Positions 12,736-24,182 of a stretch of 64,000 nt of DNA are shown piece by piece. Numbering within the stretch: position 1 is the stretch's first letter; each line of letters opens with the position of its first letter. The DNA lies in the NCBI GenBank assembly GCA_014607495.2, contig CP053167.1, positions 11,470,001 to 11,534,000 on the forward strand, given 5' to 3'. The DNA comes from Carposina sasakii (Eukaryota > Arthropoda > Insecta > Lepidoptera > Carposinidae). A model generated the notes under the pieces. The model saw nothing but the letters and a program-made list of their open reading frames with translations. It made no database searches and had not been told where the DNA came from. The translations under genes were made by a program, and so were the position numbers.

Positions 12736-14089
12736 TTTATCAATTCTGTGTTTCAGTAAGTCCCCATGAGTATGCTGATTTTACAGTTTTAGCTACCTAC
12801 CTTAATAACTATGAACAACTACGAGTAAAAACATCTACAAGTTCTACATAATATTTATTTTACATACTTCAAGGTTTATTGTTAACAAGAATTAATACTG
12901 TAAAAAATAGCTAGAAACCTAGAACACAATGACAATTAAGTTACGTAAGTAGATTTCTTCGACGCAATTTTTTTAATCATCATCATTTACATAGTAAAAA
13001 CTACAGTAAGACATAGTTACTTAGCTTTACCCCAATGACCTCTACAATTTTTTTACCTATATTTTTATGCAGTGAAACTACTCGTATGTACAGCCGCGGA
13101 CGTGGAATCAGCTAGTGGATTGACCATCATTTGTGCATGTGCATATGCAGGTGGGAAGGCTCTCCATTAACACGATTAGCACACCTGTAGTCACCACAAC
13201 GATCTTGTGAGGACGATTACTGAACACTAACCTTGGTCACCAACTAGCTCACTAGACAGTACTAACACAGGCATGCTAAACATTAGTCATTCATTCTATC
13301 AAATTAGTTATTTTAAACTTTAAAGTATTTTCAATAGACTAAGAGATAGGTGCATTTTTAACGATTTCATAAGCAATACAGAGGAAGTCGATTTTAGTAG
13401 ATAGATACCGAATCCTTATAACTGACAGCACGCGAGCAGATGGTTAGTTCAAAATTAGGTAACTAATTCGAATATTTTCCTTTATTAAGATAATCTAAAA
13501 GCCAATGGCCCATACAGCATGTTGGCCCTATCAGCATTTTGTTCACTGTTACTTTTATTTTGCTTTCCATTTGAATTTTTTAATGTGTTTTATTTCGCGT
13601 ATAAGATGTGGTATCTATACTATCTAGTAGGTGCTAGTAGTAGTATCTACGATGCTATCGTGGACAAGATTCTTACCAGTACCAAATTTCGAATCGGCTT
13701 TCTTAGCCATAATTACCAAAAGAGCAGCCATCTCTAACACTACCTACATAATGTTAAGCGTAATTAACAATGTCAAAGACACAGCTAAACGGGATGAAGG
13801 TAAAACGTTGGGAGAGCCCCGGAAGCGAAAACATCGTTACGTTACTCGAGCAAGTCATTCGGATTATGAGAAAAACTTCGGCGCTGAAGACTGTGCTGAA
13901 TGTTTAAAAGGCTTTTCAGTCACTTATTGATCACCGAAGAACTATGTATTTACTTTCTTGCAACTTTTTTAAGTCTCTAAAATACCCCGAATTTGATTTA
14001 AACAGGCTATTCAATATTAATATCACACCTAATGCATTTGTACTAGTGCCGATCAACAGAGCGAAATGTACATACATAGCCTGTGTTCC

Positions 14090-14260
14090 CGAAATGATGT
14101 ATGTACTCAGGACTGCAGGATCATAAAAAAGATCATGTGACCGCGTTTAGCATATCTGTCACAGATGTAAATGATCAGTGACAAGTTGCTAGCTTGTTTA
14201 TAGTCTGAGACTGAGAGAACGCCCGAGTTCCTTAGTTGACTCTTACGAAATGCACAAAGC
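14090..14260 (+). repeat. Dispersed repeat family C, longest copy
   Basis: Block order: TGTTCCCGAAATGATGTATG, GGACTGCAGGATCATAAA, GTTTAGCATA, GATCAGTGACAAGTTGCTAG, AACGCCCGAGTTCCTTAG, CTTACGAAATGCAC. This is the best reference copy of family C in the window. Confidence 0.65.
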
Positions 14261-14608
14261 AAAATATAGGCACGCAAAAAACGTAAAAACAAAACGGTAC
14301 ATAACAACTCTGATAAGAAACAATGCCCACGTGTGCTCTCGGAAACACATAGATTTTCAGTTATTTGAGTAAAAAGCCACCGAAAAATAGGTACCAATGA
14401 CATGCCAAAAGAAAGCAAAACTAAGTTTCAAAATAGTTATCAATGATTCTTTCGGAACAACAGCTATAAGTTCAGCTAATTAAAAACAACCCGCAAGGTC
14501 TTGTACCTATGTATATCGTGGATATCAACCACTAACCTCATAAAAACAACCTACTGAAAGTCGACAAATATCGATTCACCATATTAACGTTTACCTTTAC
14601 TGGGACAC

Positions 14609-14760
14609 TATGGTCGATTCCGGCAGTCACACTTAAACCTAAACGTAAATTTAGTCCTACCTGTCCTTTTCTCTCTCAGCCATTTATGTTAAGAACGGAA
14701 AGAGATAGGCCCGACCTAAGATTAGGTTTAGGTTTAAGTGTGACTGCCGGAATCGACCCT
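14609..14760. mobile_element. Fold-back MITE family D, copy 1
   Basis: The ends TATGGTCGATTCCGGCAGTC and GACTGCCGGAATCGACC are inverted repeats continuing into ACACTTAAACCTAAAC on both arms. It is about 150 bp and noncoding. Other copies are at 16963-17110, 33308-33402 and 47698-47829. Confidence 0.85.
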
Positions 14761-15943
14761 ACTACTCTACTATCTATAGGTACTATGTCGCCTCTGCTAT
14801 TCTTAAGTTTTCATAATATTTACCGTCATTGTGGGTGGACATTCATCGATTTTCCATCGAGTGAAGGACTCGTCCTCATCAATATTATCAGATTATGTCT
14901 GTCCCTCAAGTTTAATTTATTACAAAAATTAATTGCTTCTTCGGCTTAGAGAATTAGATTTTTAATTGGGTCTAGCTATGAGGGTTTGTTGTAATACTAG
15001 CGGACGCCTGCGACTTTGTTACTGAGAACAAATATGAGTTCTTTAAATTGGTAATCAGATTTACAAGATATGTATTTGAGATGTCCAACCAAGGACGATA
15101 GAAATGACTGGTCAGTTTCTAAATACATACCTATATTGAGAATATTCATCCTATCTACTAACATATCTTTTCAGACGTCCATGTGGCCGACATCATTTTT
15201 GTTATTTACTTAATAGTTACTAATAACTAGTAATATAATAAACTATGTTAAAGTTTAGCATTACAAAGATGGATAACCCATGGTGGTTTAAATTTTTACG
15301 TAACCTAGCCACCATTCGGATTGCATATTGTTTAGATCCAACAATACTGGACATTGGACAATAAATGTTTTCGAAATTACCCGAGTAATACACATACGTA
15401 GTTATGTAATTACTCTATTACGCTATAAATGTATAAACATATCATGCAGTATTTCCTGCGAAGGCCAATAGAGTCGCGTGTATATGGAATTGACAAACAC
15501 TAGGTATTCCGTTTATAGCCTTACTTTATTTGTACTGTTCATAACTTCTTAACAAATGATCTAAGAGCATTATACACATTGGGTAAATACGTTGCTGTTT
15601 AAAACTAAAAAGCCACGAGAGACCACAATTACCTAAGAAATATAATATGATAGGGAAATCATATTTCTTTTCGGGTAAACGACGACGTTAGATACCTTAT
15701 CGTTTTCTATCAATGTAAGATGCTTTGTAAATCAATAAATAAACGTATGTAAACACTTTGAATGAATACGAGTTATGCAGCATTGGCTCCATACGTATCA
15801 ATGTAGGTAGGTATGATGAAATATGTACAGTTTGACAAAAGATTTTGCACTAAAGCAAATTATATAGTGACGCGTCATACTGGTCGAACCTACATATTAT
15901 AAAAGCACATCCCAAACATTATTACCTAGGTATTTATTATAAA

Positions 15944-16171
15944 CTAGTGGACGCCCGCGACTTCGTCCGCGTCGCGTCGAAAAAACAAAATGTCGAAATT
16001 ATCCGGGATAAAAATATTTTCCCGGGATAAGAAGTGTTATGTGTTAATCCAGGGTTTCAGCTAACTCCATACCAAATATTATTAAAATCGCTCCAGCCGT
16101 TTTTACGTGAAAGAGTAACAAACATCTATCCATCCATACCCACAAACTTTCGCGTTTATAATATATAAGTA
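15944..16171 (-). mobile_element. Non-autonomous Helitron-like element, copy 2
   Basis: Reverse-oriented copy that starts on the plus strand with CTAGTGGACGCCCGCGACTT, the complement of the 3' end of copy 1, and runs through an ATCCGGGATAAAAATATTTT block to a TACCCACAAACTTTCGC block near its other end. Confidence 0.7.
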
Positions 16172-16962
16172 GGACCACAGAACACGTAATATATTACCTG
16201 TTCTGTGAGTAGGACTATATGGTAGCATAGTTATTATTAGCATATCATTAGCAAGCATTTCCAAAACATAAATAATACGGTAATAATGCAGATATCACAT
16301 TGAGCGCGCTGTGAGTGATTAATTAACCCGTGAAATCGATATGTTACCTGACGGCCGATTGCTATTAGGTAGATAGATATCGACTTAGATGCGCAGATAA
16401 AACAGATTATAATTACTCGTTGCTTAGTAGGGACCGTATGTTTTTACCTACAGGAGCCACAAAGCTTTTTATTACAGAAGTTTTTGTACCAAGCTCCCTG
16501 CACTCAGGCCAGCCCCAGGGACGTGGAAACCAGCTCCACATGTGATTATAATCAGCCTCGACACGACTAAAACCTCTTAGCTAATGAGGCAGCAACGCGG
16601 GTAATTATTTTCACACTAAAAACCCGGTCAAGTGTCAACTTGTCAAGGATAATGCGGTAGTCTATCTTGTGGGCAGGTAGCTAGGTAATTATAATGATTA
16701 CTAGGTATGTGGAAATTAAGGAATAATTCCGTTGTTTTTGCTGATTATGTTATTACATCTAGTTTGATAGTAGGTAGGTGGGTACCTATCTAATTTCACT
16801 ATTGCAACACAACGTAACAATACTTACCTAGGTACATTGGTGGGTAGGTTACGTGCCTACCTTGGTTCTAGTTCTAGCTATGTGTCGTCCGTCGTGTAGC
16901 TAGTATTCTAAAAATAAATATATTTTATCCCCGCATGAATTACGTGATTTTGAGAAAACATC

Positions 16963-17110
16963 AGGGTCGATTCCGGCAGTCACAGTTAAACCTAAACCTG
17001 ATCTTAGTCAGGTCTATCTCTCTCCGTTGTTAACATAAATTTCTGAGAGAAAAGGACAGGAAGGACTAATTTTATATTTAGGTTTAAGTGTCACTGCCGG
17101 AATCGACCAT
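16963..17110. mobile_element. Fold-back MITE family D, copy 2
   Basis: Inverted ends GGTCGATTCCGGCAGTCAC and CACTGCCGGAATCGACC. The interior matches 14609-14760 in the opposite order, including TCTCTCTCCGTTGTTAACAT, so it is inserted in the reverse orientation. Confidence 0.85.
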
Positions 17111-18457
17111 ATTATGTGCCTAGGTTTACGTTAAGTTACTACTAGGTTACTCGTACTAGTTAAGCGATAAAGAATAAATATCTCGTCTGTTCGCGTCGCG
17201 TATTCAAAAATAAGTTTTAACTATACCTAGGTAGTTATGTATTTTAATAGAGCAGGTAAGTACTTGTATAGACAGTCCAAGGAAACGTCAGCAAAATAGG
17301 CGAGCAGTCATCGAGTTACGAAAACAAGCCCGTTCTACCATACCATACCATAGACTAAACGTCTAGATAGGTAAAAATTACTTAAACTTTACGATTAACT
17401 ATAGCAGGTACGTAACATACCTATGTCACGCTTTATAAAGGTGTACAATCTACCTATTTATGCAAATTCATGATTTATTATTTACCTAGATTTAACCTCC
17501 TAAACGGATTTTTTTGTGGTACACTAAACTAAGGTAGAACATCTACCTATTCAGTAAGTAGGTACCTACGTAAAGAGCGAGTATAAGAGTCGTCACGTTG
17601 TCGTGTTTTACGTAGGTACTTACCTAATTAAAACATTTTATTGCCCCTTAGATAATAGACACAATTTTCCCTTCTTAATGTACTTTATTGTAAGATAGCC
17701 TCTAACTCTTTGCCGTATGGTATCGATAAAGTAGAAATAGCACTAATCCATGTCTGCTCATGGGTATCGTTAGAGGCGTTTAAGGGTCTCCTGGAGATGG
17801 GCTATATTACTTGGTAAGTTAGCCAAAGCCTAATTGTTAGGCAATGTGAAAATAAAAAGGTTACCCCTAAAGAAGTTACACCCTCCGCAAATATACGTGG
17901 TTGGTGTGTGGTACCTATGATTGTAGGAGTAGGAATCAAAACAGTTAAAAGGTTAGTGTTTGTTTTGTAAGGTAAGTAAATCATCAAAAGATAAATAATA
18001 TAATAGGTAGGTAGGTATTATTACAAAAACCTAACAAAAAGCACACGTCATCTAATATCAAAGGTAGGCATCTCTAACTTTACTGCTAGTGGGTAATAAT
18101 AACACGACGAATCAATGAATTATGAAATCGCAGTCTCCTTACGATATCAAAACAAACATGTTACCGGCCGCTCCATGCTGAGAATGTGAGCGACGCTGCC
18201 CGCGCTATTCACTACCACTCGATCGATAAAAACAATGAAAATATACGCAACATTCCACTATATGCTGTGCAGTACATATTGTAACCCTTAATTAGATTTA
18301 CCCAACAATCAACCCTTCGTCCCTACGACATCGCAAAATATCAATAAAATTGACAAGAATCCATTAACCTATCTAAGACGAATCCTATTGGAATATTCGT
18401 AATCCTCGCGATGTTGTGGCTGCTTGAATATTTTACTAGGGGTTCAGGTAGACTTAC

Positions 18458-18616
18458 CAGGTGCAGCACAGTGTTCACCACCTCTCGGTTGGTCACCTGT
18501 CCCACTTCAATCAGCCCGATAAGCACTGCGAATTTCATACTATCATTAGTCGTCATCCTGACGACCTCTTCAGGTCTTTTTATGTCACTATATGGCGGCG
18601 ATTTTAAGTCCGCCAT
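18458..18616 (-). CDS. rg: Neurobeachin / rugose, first coding exon (partial gene)
   Basis: Encodes the N-terminal 53 residues of a neurobeachin-family BEACH protein, a very large scaffold that binds PKA and acts in vesicle trafficking and synapse development. Seen: residues 27-46 ([20 protein letters not shown]) closely match the conserved N-terminal segment of animal neurobeachin/LRBA, and the similarity runs to the exon end at a Val-Leu-His-Leu. The ATG at 18616 is the first in frame: a TGA lies seven codons upstream. Its context is ACCATGG. The exon ends in phase 0 at a strong GTAAGT donor (18457-18452). The divergent leader (residues 1-26) is acidic/basic and not conserved by eye. The remaining exons with the ConA-like, PH and BEACH domains are outside the window. 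It is transcribed away from the septin gene. Confidence 0.85.
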
Positions 18617-19845
18617 GGTTATGTATGTCACAATTCACTAGTTCACAATTTTTTATTCACTCACAATACTGTAAATCAGGAAAACATCACATCATCGTCT
18701 CACATGATAACACACCAAAGTCGCATTCTGCCATTTTGGATTAATCGGTGTTGCCATGTAAAGTGGAAAATTTCCCTTCGTTTACGGTAGTTTATATTCA
18801 CCAACGTCAAGATTTCACAATGACGCGAAGTGTATAAATAAAAAATGTATACAATGCTCAGATGAATGATATACAATAAAATGACAATGACCGTTATTGA
18901 ATTCGAATACATTTCAATTAATGAATTAATTTGACCTTGATACATTGCGCACAGATCAGCAATGACAAAGAAAGTTACCTAGGTAAGTTGCTTGCGGCTG
19001 ATGCTAATAGACGAAGCATCAACTTATTATTTGTGCATGACAAAATAGATAGGTGTCGATCTTATGTTTATAATACAAATAAACATTATTCATGGTTGCT
19101 TTATCTCATCGAATCAACCATAATAAATCATTATACTGGCGTTTGTGTCTGCGCTAGCGAATACGAGTGAGTAACTAAATTCAGAACTAGGTACCTAAAG
19201 AATAATAAATTTAAATATAAATAGGGAACAACTAAATCCATACTATTAATTAATATAAAAAATGCGAAATTAACTCTGTGTGTCTCAGTTTCGCGCCAAA
19301 ATTACTAAACAGATTTTAATAAAATTTTGTACACAAATTGTGTGCTGCTGGCCTTTGTGCAGGTGCGAAGTATAAAGTAAAATCAACGTACAGTTTGTTT
19401 TTCAACTTTAAACAACAGAGTACTTCGCACCTGCACCAGAACTTCACAATATGTTAATAAGGCCTTGCACGAAGAGAGTTGAAAATTGATTTGTTAATAT
19501 AATATGCTGCAGCTGAATATATTCCTTCATATTGCAGTATTTTATTAAGAACAACCAAAATTTTAGGGCATTGCTCAGTCTTTATTATGGCAACATTAAG
19601 AAAAATTGTGTTTCATGTTGGTTAACTTGTGTTGCTAGCTTCAGATTATTTAAGGAGGAACAGTATTCAACGTCATATAAATAGTTTCCATTTAGCATGA
19701 TAGATGGCGGTAATATCATTGGAACTTGCAAGCTAAGGGTGTTTTTATAAATCGTCCCCTAACTTCAAACATTTTTAAAACTTTGAGATGTCATTTGACA
19801 ACAAAAGTTATAGTTTACACAACACAAAATATGAATCATATCTTA

Positions 19846-20081
19846 TATTCTTATCTTACTAATATTATAAAGGCGAAAGTTTGTAACTATGGATGGATGT
19901 TTGTTACTCTTTCATGTAAAAACGGCTAAAGCGATTTTAATAAAATTTGGTATGGAGTTAGCTGACACCTTGTAATAACACATAGGCTACTTTTATCCCG
20001 GGAAAATATTTTTATTCCGGATAATTTCGACATTTAAATTTTTCTGAAGTCCACGCGGACGAAGTCGCGGGGGTCTACTAG
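19846..20081 (+). mobile_element. Non-autonomous Helitron-like element, copy 3 (best preserved)
   Basis: Starts near TACTAATATTATAAAGGCGA and ends GGTCTACTAG before a T. Contains GGATGTTTGTTACTCTTTCA, GCGATTTTAATAAAATTTGG, CTTTTATCCCGGGAAAATAT and the GC-rich CACGCGGACGAAGTCGCGGG end. Used as the reference for the interrupted copy in septin intron 3. Confidence 0.75.
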
Positions 20082-20461
20082 TATTAAATACTTTACAACT
20101 TTTTTTACATTTATACTTAATTAATTAGTAAATGAATAATTGGATTACATTAATAATAAGTTACCTAAAGTAAAAAATCCAACTAGAACTGGTTAGTACG
20201 CAGAAGTTCGGTTTTTAAATTTTACTTTCGTGGCATGTTACTGAAACCTGTAAGTATGTAATTATCACCTTTCAATGGATATTTTATGGATAAGTAGGTA
20301 AGATTTAATTTTGAGTTTAGACATTAATTTATTTAAGCATTTACAAAATATTTTAAAAAATATATAAATCGAAAACTACCACAAGATAAATAACTTTCTT
20401 GTCGGCTTTTTATTGTCAATGTCCGTTATCCATAGAACTAAAGTCGTGCCACGCTAAAGCC

Positions 20462-21043
20462 GGCGCCAGACATAGCTTCACTTGAGTGAACACTTGTTTG
20501 ATTGCCATGTGTGGTACGAGACTTTGAATATGTGTCCAAAGTTTGGACAAAGATTTGCACTTTACCATGCGGTGTCGGTTTTTTAGCGCACATCAAAGCG
20601 TTCAAAGTCGTATGTGTTCAAATGTTTGCGTAGCCTGCCACACTTGCGCAAAGACCATTTGCGCGAGCATTGTTGAGCGAAACGGTTGTGTGAGACAGTA
20701 TTGAAATAGTAGGTAGTTAAATTTCATCAAATATACATAGTGCCTTTTTCTATTACGGTACATTTCACACATCCATTCGCGTCTTGTTCTCGGATGTTTC
20801 CTTAAATTTATTGCACACGTAAAAAATTATTACATGCACATAAATAATATAAAGTAGATATAAAGATAGACAAACTGCATCCACAAAATCGTCGTCCATC
20901 TTGTTTGTTGTCTATGTGCATACTGTGGAGAAAAGTCTTTGCAAAGCATGTGTGGCAGGTTGCCTCAATATGTGTTCAAATGTGTTTTCAAAGTCTTCAA
21001 AGAAGTGTGCAAATCTTTGAAGCTATTACTGGCGCCGAGGTTA
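20462..21043. mobile_element. hAT-like MITE with subterminal repeats (tentative)
   Basis: Both termini read GGCGCCAGWMATAGCTTCA-type sequence in inverted orientation. Near both ends there are repeats of CAAAG with ATTTGCAC, and an inverted pair CCTGCCACACTTGCGCAAAG / TTTGCAAAGCATGTGTGGCAG. Many short direct and inverted subterminal repeats plus short terminal repeats are typical of hAT-derived MITEs. No target duplication was resolved, so the class is an inference. Confidence 0.5.
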
Positions 21044-22039
21044 ATTTTCAAAAGTCAGAATGTGGTAGATTTTGAAATTTTGTAGTTGGGATCACTCACA
21101 AAGTTCGAAAAAATTGTCTTGATACTTACTTTATTTGTTAAAATTGTTATTAGGAAGCTCATGACACGACAATTTTGAGCCTTCAGTAAATATTATACCA
21201 GCGTACTTCCACGACTTTGTCCTAAAAATTGTTTCATTATAGCCTATAAGTAAAATTACTTTAGTGACAGAAATGACAATTGGCTTGTGGTGCAATACAA
21301 ATAATTAGGGGATAGAAGAACCATCTTCTATATCAGATTTGAAGTCTGCCCAGTGTTGCCAACCCACATCCAATGTTACCCCAAGATTTTTGAATTTTAC
21401 CCCTAAAACCACAAAATTCCACATTTAAGTCATGTGTGGGGGGTAGGATTGCGTCCGTTTCATAGTATGCAGTGATACAGAAAATGTGGTCATACACATA
21501 GTAATTAGCGCCATCACCGTCGGAACTACTCTATGAAACGGGCAATACACATTACCCCTAAAAAACCCTAACAAAATTCTGCCCCTAAAAGTCCCTAGTT
21601 TTCTTTTCCCCCCCTAAATTTAGGGATAAAACCCCTAAGTTGTCACCACTGGGTCTGCCCTCTAAACTTTGGAAAAATCCATGCCTATCATAGAAATGTA
21701 TACAAGCTGGAAACAGCGCTTCTTACTAAAAACTGCCTCCCGAAAATTTGACCAATTTGACCTTGAAAAACTAGACGGGGAAAAATTAGAGTGTACTCAC
21801 AATTTAATTTTAATGGACATTTCATTCAATGACATTTCTACCACGAACAACCCAAGTAACACAGGAAGCATTTTAACAAACGGATAATTAACTTATGTAG
21901 AACTTAAGGTTCGTAGAAACTCTTATATGAGTTTACCGAGCATCTTGATGCTTTATATGAGCATTTTGAAACCATTATGATGCTTTACACTGTATAAGGG
22001 GTGGATAATGGCATATCAAAATGATTTTGTAATGCCTGT

Positions 22040-22440
22040 AGTTTTAGTGCATCAATACACAAAGCAGCTTTCAGCTGTTTTTAGTACATTTGGCTCTACA
22101 ATTGCATTTTTAAGTAGGATATAAATGCTGAATGCTGTTTAGCAGCATAAACATAAACCATTATGTCATGTAAATCCGCCATACAGCTTTTAGCTGTTTT
22201 TGATGTCTAAGGGTCTACAATAGCATTTTTAAATAGTAAGATAATGCCTAATGCTGCATAATAGCATAAACTTGTACTATTATAATGCACCGTAATTCCA
22301 TTCTACAGGTTTGGGCTGTTTTTAGTGCCCTTCGTTATTTAATAGCACTTTTAACTAGTAAGGAAATGCCTAGTATTGCTAAGTAGCATAAACGTGAATC
22401 AATGTAATGCTTGCATTTTTGAAGATCAACTGAGTTCTGT
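22040..22440. repeat. Degenerate tandem repeat, about three units of ~120-128 bp
   Basis: Successive units share CAGCTTTCAGCTGTTTTTAG (or CAGCTTTTAGCTGTTTTTGA, or CAGGTTTGGGCTGTTTTTAG), a TCTACAATWGCATTTTTAA block, an AATGCYKAATGCTG block and TAGCATAAAC. The units differ considerably, so the array is old. Confidence 0.7.
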
Positions 22441-24152
22441 TAAACAGCTAATTTTTATGGTGAAAACATAATAATTAATAAGTGAAGATTAGATTATCCG
22501 TTTCTAAAGAAAAGTAGGAATAATTGCAGAGAACCCAATGGAATTTGTATTGGCCTAAAAATAGGTAACATAAAATTTGCACAATTTACATTACACATTT
22601 ACAAAATAAAAAAGGATGGTCTTAGCCATTGTGATATTGTCCGTGATCCTAAAGACCTGGAATGTAAATTGGTATATTTACGAGTACATAATTATGAATA
22701 CTTATATTTCATACCACTATTGCATACGTACAAATAAGAAACGTTGTTTTAAATGCTTTAGTGTTTTATTTAGATTAAAGGGATTTAACAACTAATAAAT
22801 ATCTTTTATTTTATTTGCACAAGTTTTTCCATCGCCCTTTGAAGCTGAGCATAAGAACGATAAATGTTTTTGTAATGAACGACAAATGTTTTCTGCTCTA
22901 TCTGCCCGTAATTGATCCAGTGATATAATATTTCGGTAGCTGTAACGTTACTATAATCCATACATGGGTTTCCTTGATTATCTGAAAATTTAAATTTTAG
23001 CACCTATACTAACTAGTGATTACAAAATGTTACAGTGATAGGCGCCACCAAGCTAGGCGTTTAAACCTTTTCTGGGTCCACCCAAAGCTACGCAGAGAAA
23101 ATTATCACTAAAATTAATCCGCTCAGTAAATGGCGGCAGTAGGCGTAAAAGCGAGACAGACAGAGTTACTTTCACATTTATAATGTTATATATGATAATA
23201 AAAAGTATAACATTTCAAAATAAATTCATTGTTGGGTCGGTCTCTTGTTATGGAAAAGTATATGCACCCTACTCAAAAATATACAATACACAGAAAATGT
23301 TTAAAAAGTCGCTTCAGAAGCAAATATTGGGATTATGAGGATAAGCAACTAACTAAATAAAGTTTTGTGACAAATATTTAAAAAAGCAAGAGTGAATATT
23401 GCCTAAAATTTGCCGTTTGACTTTTTGCCTAGGGCCATAGTTTGGAAATTCAATTTTGTACTTACGAGTGATATAATAAGTTGGATCCTGGATGCCACTC
23501 GCTTCTGCAACCACGAACAATACATTTCACTACTATATTTATATCAATACCACCAAAATATCTTATTTAGTCCACACAAATATGCGAAGCGATTCAAACA
23601 AATCGACTTGACGTGATTTGACAAAATTGTCATGTGCTACCCAGGGATACCATTACATAGCAACAGAACATTCCTTAAAATACGGAATTTTTGCTACCGC
23701 GAAGGTTTGTTTTACTATATTATGTACACTTTATTTATATTACAAATTACATTAAATATATTTAATTACTCTATTAAATATGTTAAACATTTTCAAAACG
23801 AACCCAAGTTTTTCATGATAATATTATATTTATGCCTTTTTCAACGTCTTTACTTACATTATAGGGTATTTTTTTGCTGTGTAAGGGATCCCTTGTGGGA
23901 AAACAAGGGGAGGAGGCTGTCATTTTTTCATGTTTCAATTTCTTGTTCAGAGCTTGGAATCCATCCTAAGAGGAGATACCAAATCCCTGATGCCTATTGC
24001 CCACGCTATGCCTCTCATGATAGTATCAACTTCATGCATATAGTAGGCAATATTGCCAACATAAGAGTATGACAGCACTCCCACCCACTTCATTTCATTC
24101 ATTAATCTGTTTCAGTTTGTTTCCAGTCCAGTAGTATCAACAAGCGTTAAAT

Positions 24153-24182
24153 ATGGCGGCTATGGATGTCGAATCTCCTAAG
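24153..24182 (+). CDS. Sep2: Septin exon 1
   Basis: Ten codons, Met-Ala-Ala-Met-Asp to Pro-Lys, ending at an AAG|GTAAGT donor. A second in-frame Met at residue 4 could also initiate. About 80 bp upstream (24070-24152) is the likely 5' UTR. Confidence 0.8.

Larger units (their letters stand above)
1..18457 (-). other. Noncoding, repeat-rich DNA; probable first intron of the neurobeachin gene
   Basis: Seen: no conserved exon could be recognised on either strand. The block holds dispersed repeats, listed separately, and short random ORFs. Inferred: the neurobeachin exon at 18458-18616 ends in a consensus donor on the minus strand, so this DNA should be the start of its first intron. I looked for the next neurobeachin segment, which in animals continues with a Leu-Val-Gly-Gly-Glu-Phe run, and did not see it, so exon 2 probably lies left of the window. 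The stretches 7400-9900 and 12740-14080 show nothing beyond AT-rich unique DNA and possible short repeat scraps. Confidence 0.55.
18617..24152. other. Divergent intergenic region between neurobeachin and septin
   Basis: Holds the 5' flanks of two divergently transcribed genes. No TATA box or initiator could be assigned with confidence. Mobile elements occupy 19846-20081 and 20462-21043 and a degenerate tandem repeat 22040-22440; the rest shows no recognised gene. A 72-codon ORF at 21669-21887 and a 146-codon ORF at 23632-24072 have no recognisable similarity and are not called. Confidence 0.5.

Noticed and set aside
13631..13930. 99-codon plus-strand ORF with a basic C-terminal half
   Set aside because: No recognisable similarity, no splice sites or neighbours to support it; an opposite-strand ATG frame ending at a GTAAGA donor (about 13665-13725) is equally unsupported.
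21669..21887. 72-codon plus-strand ORF beginning Met-Glu-Lys-Ser
   Set aside because: No similarity recognised and no clear splice context; left uncalled, although it is the most protein-like of the intergenic frames.
23632..24072. 146-codon ORF just upstream of the septin start
   Set aside because: Hydrophobic AT-driven composition without recognisable domains; likely chance in 5' flanking DNA.
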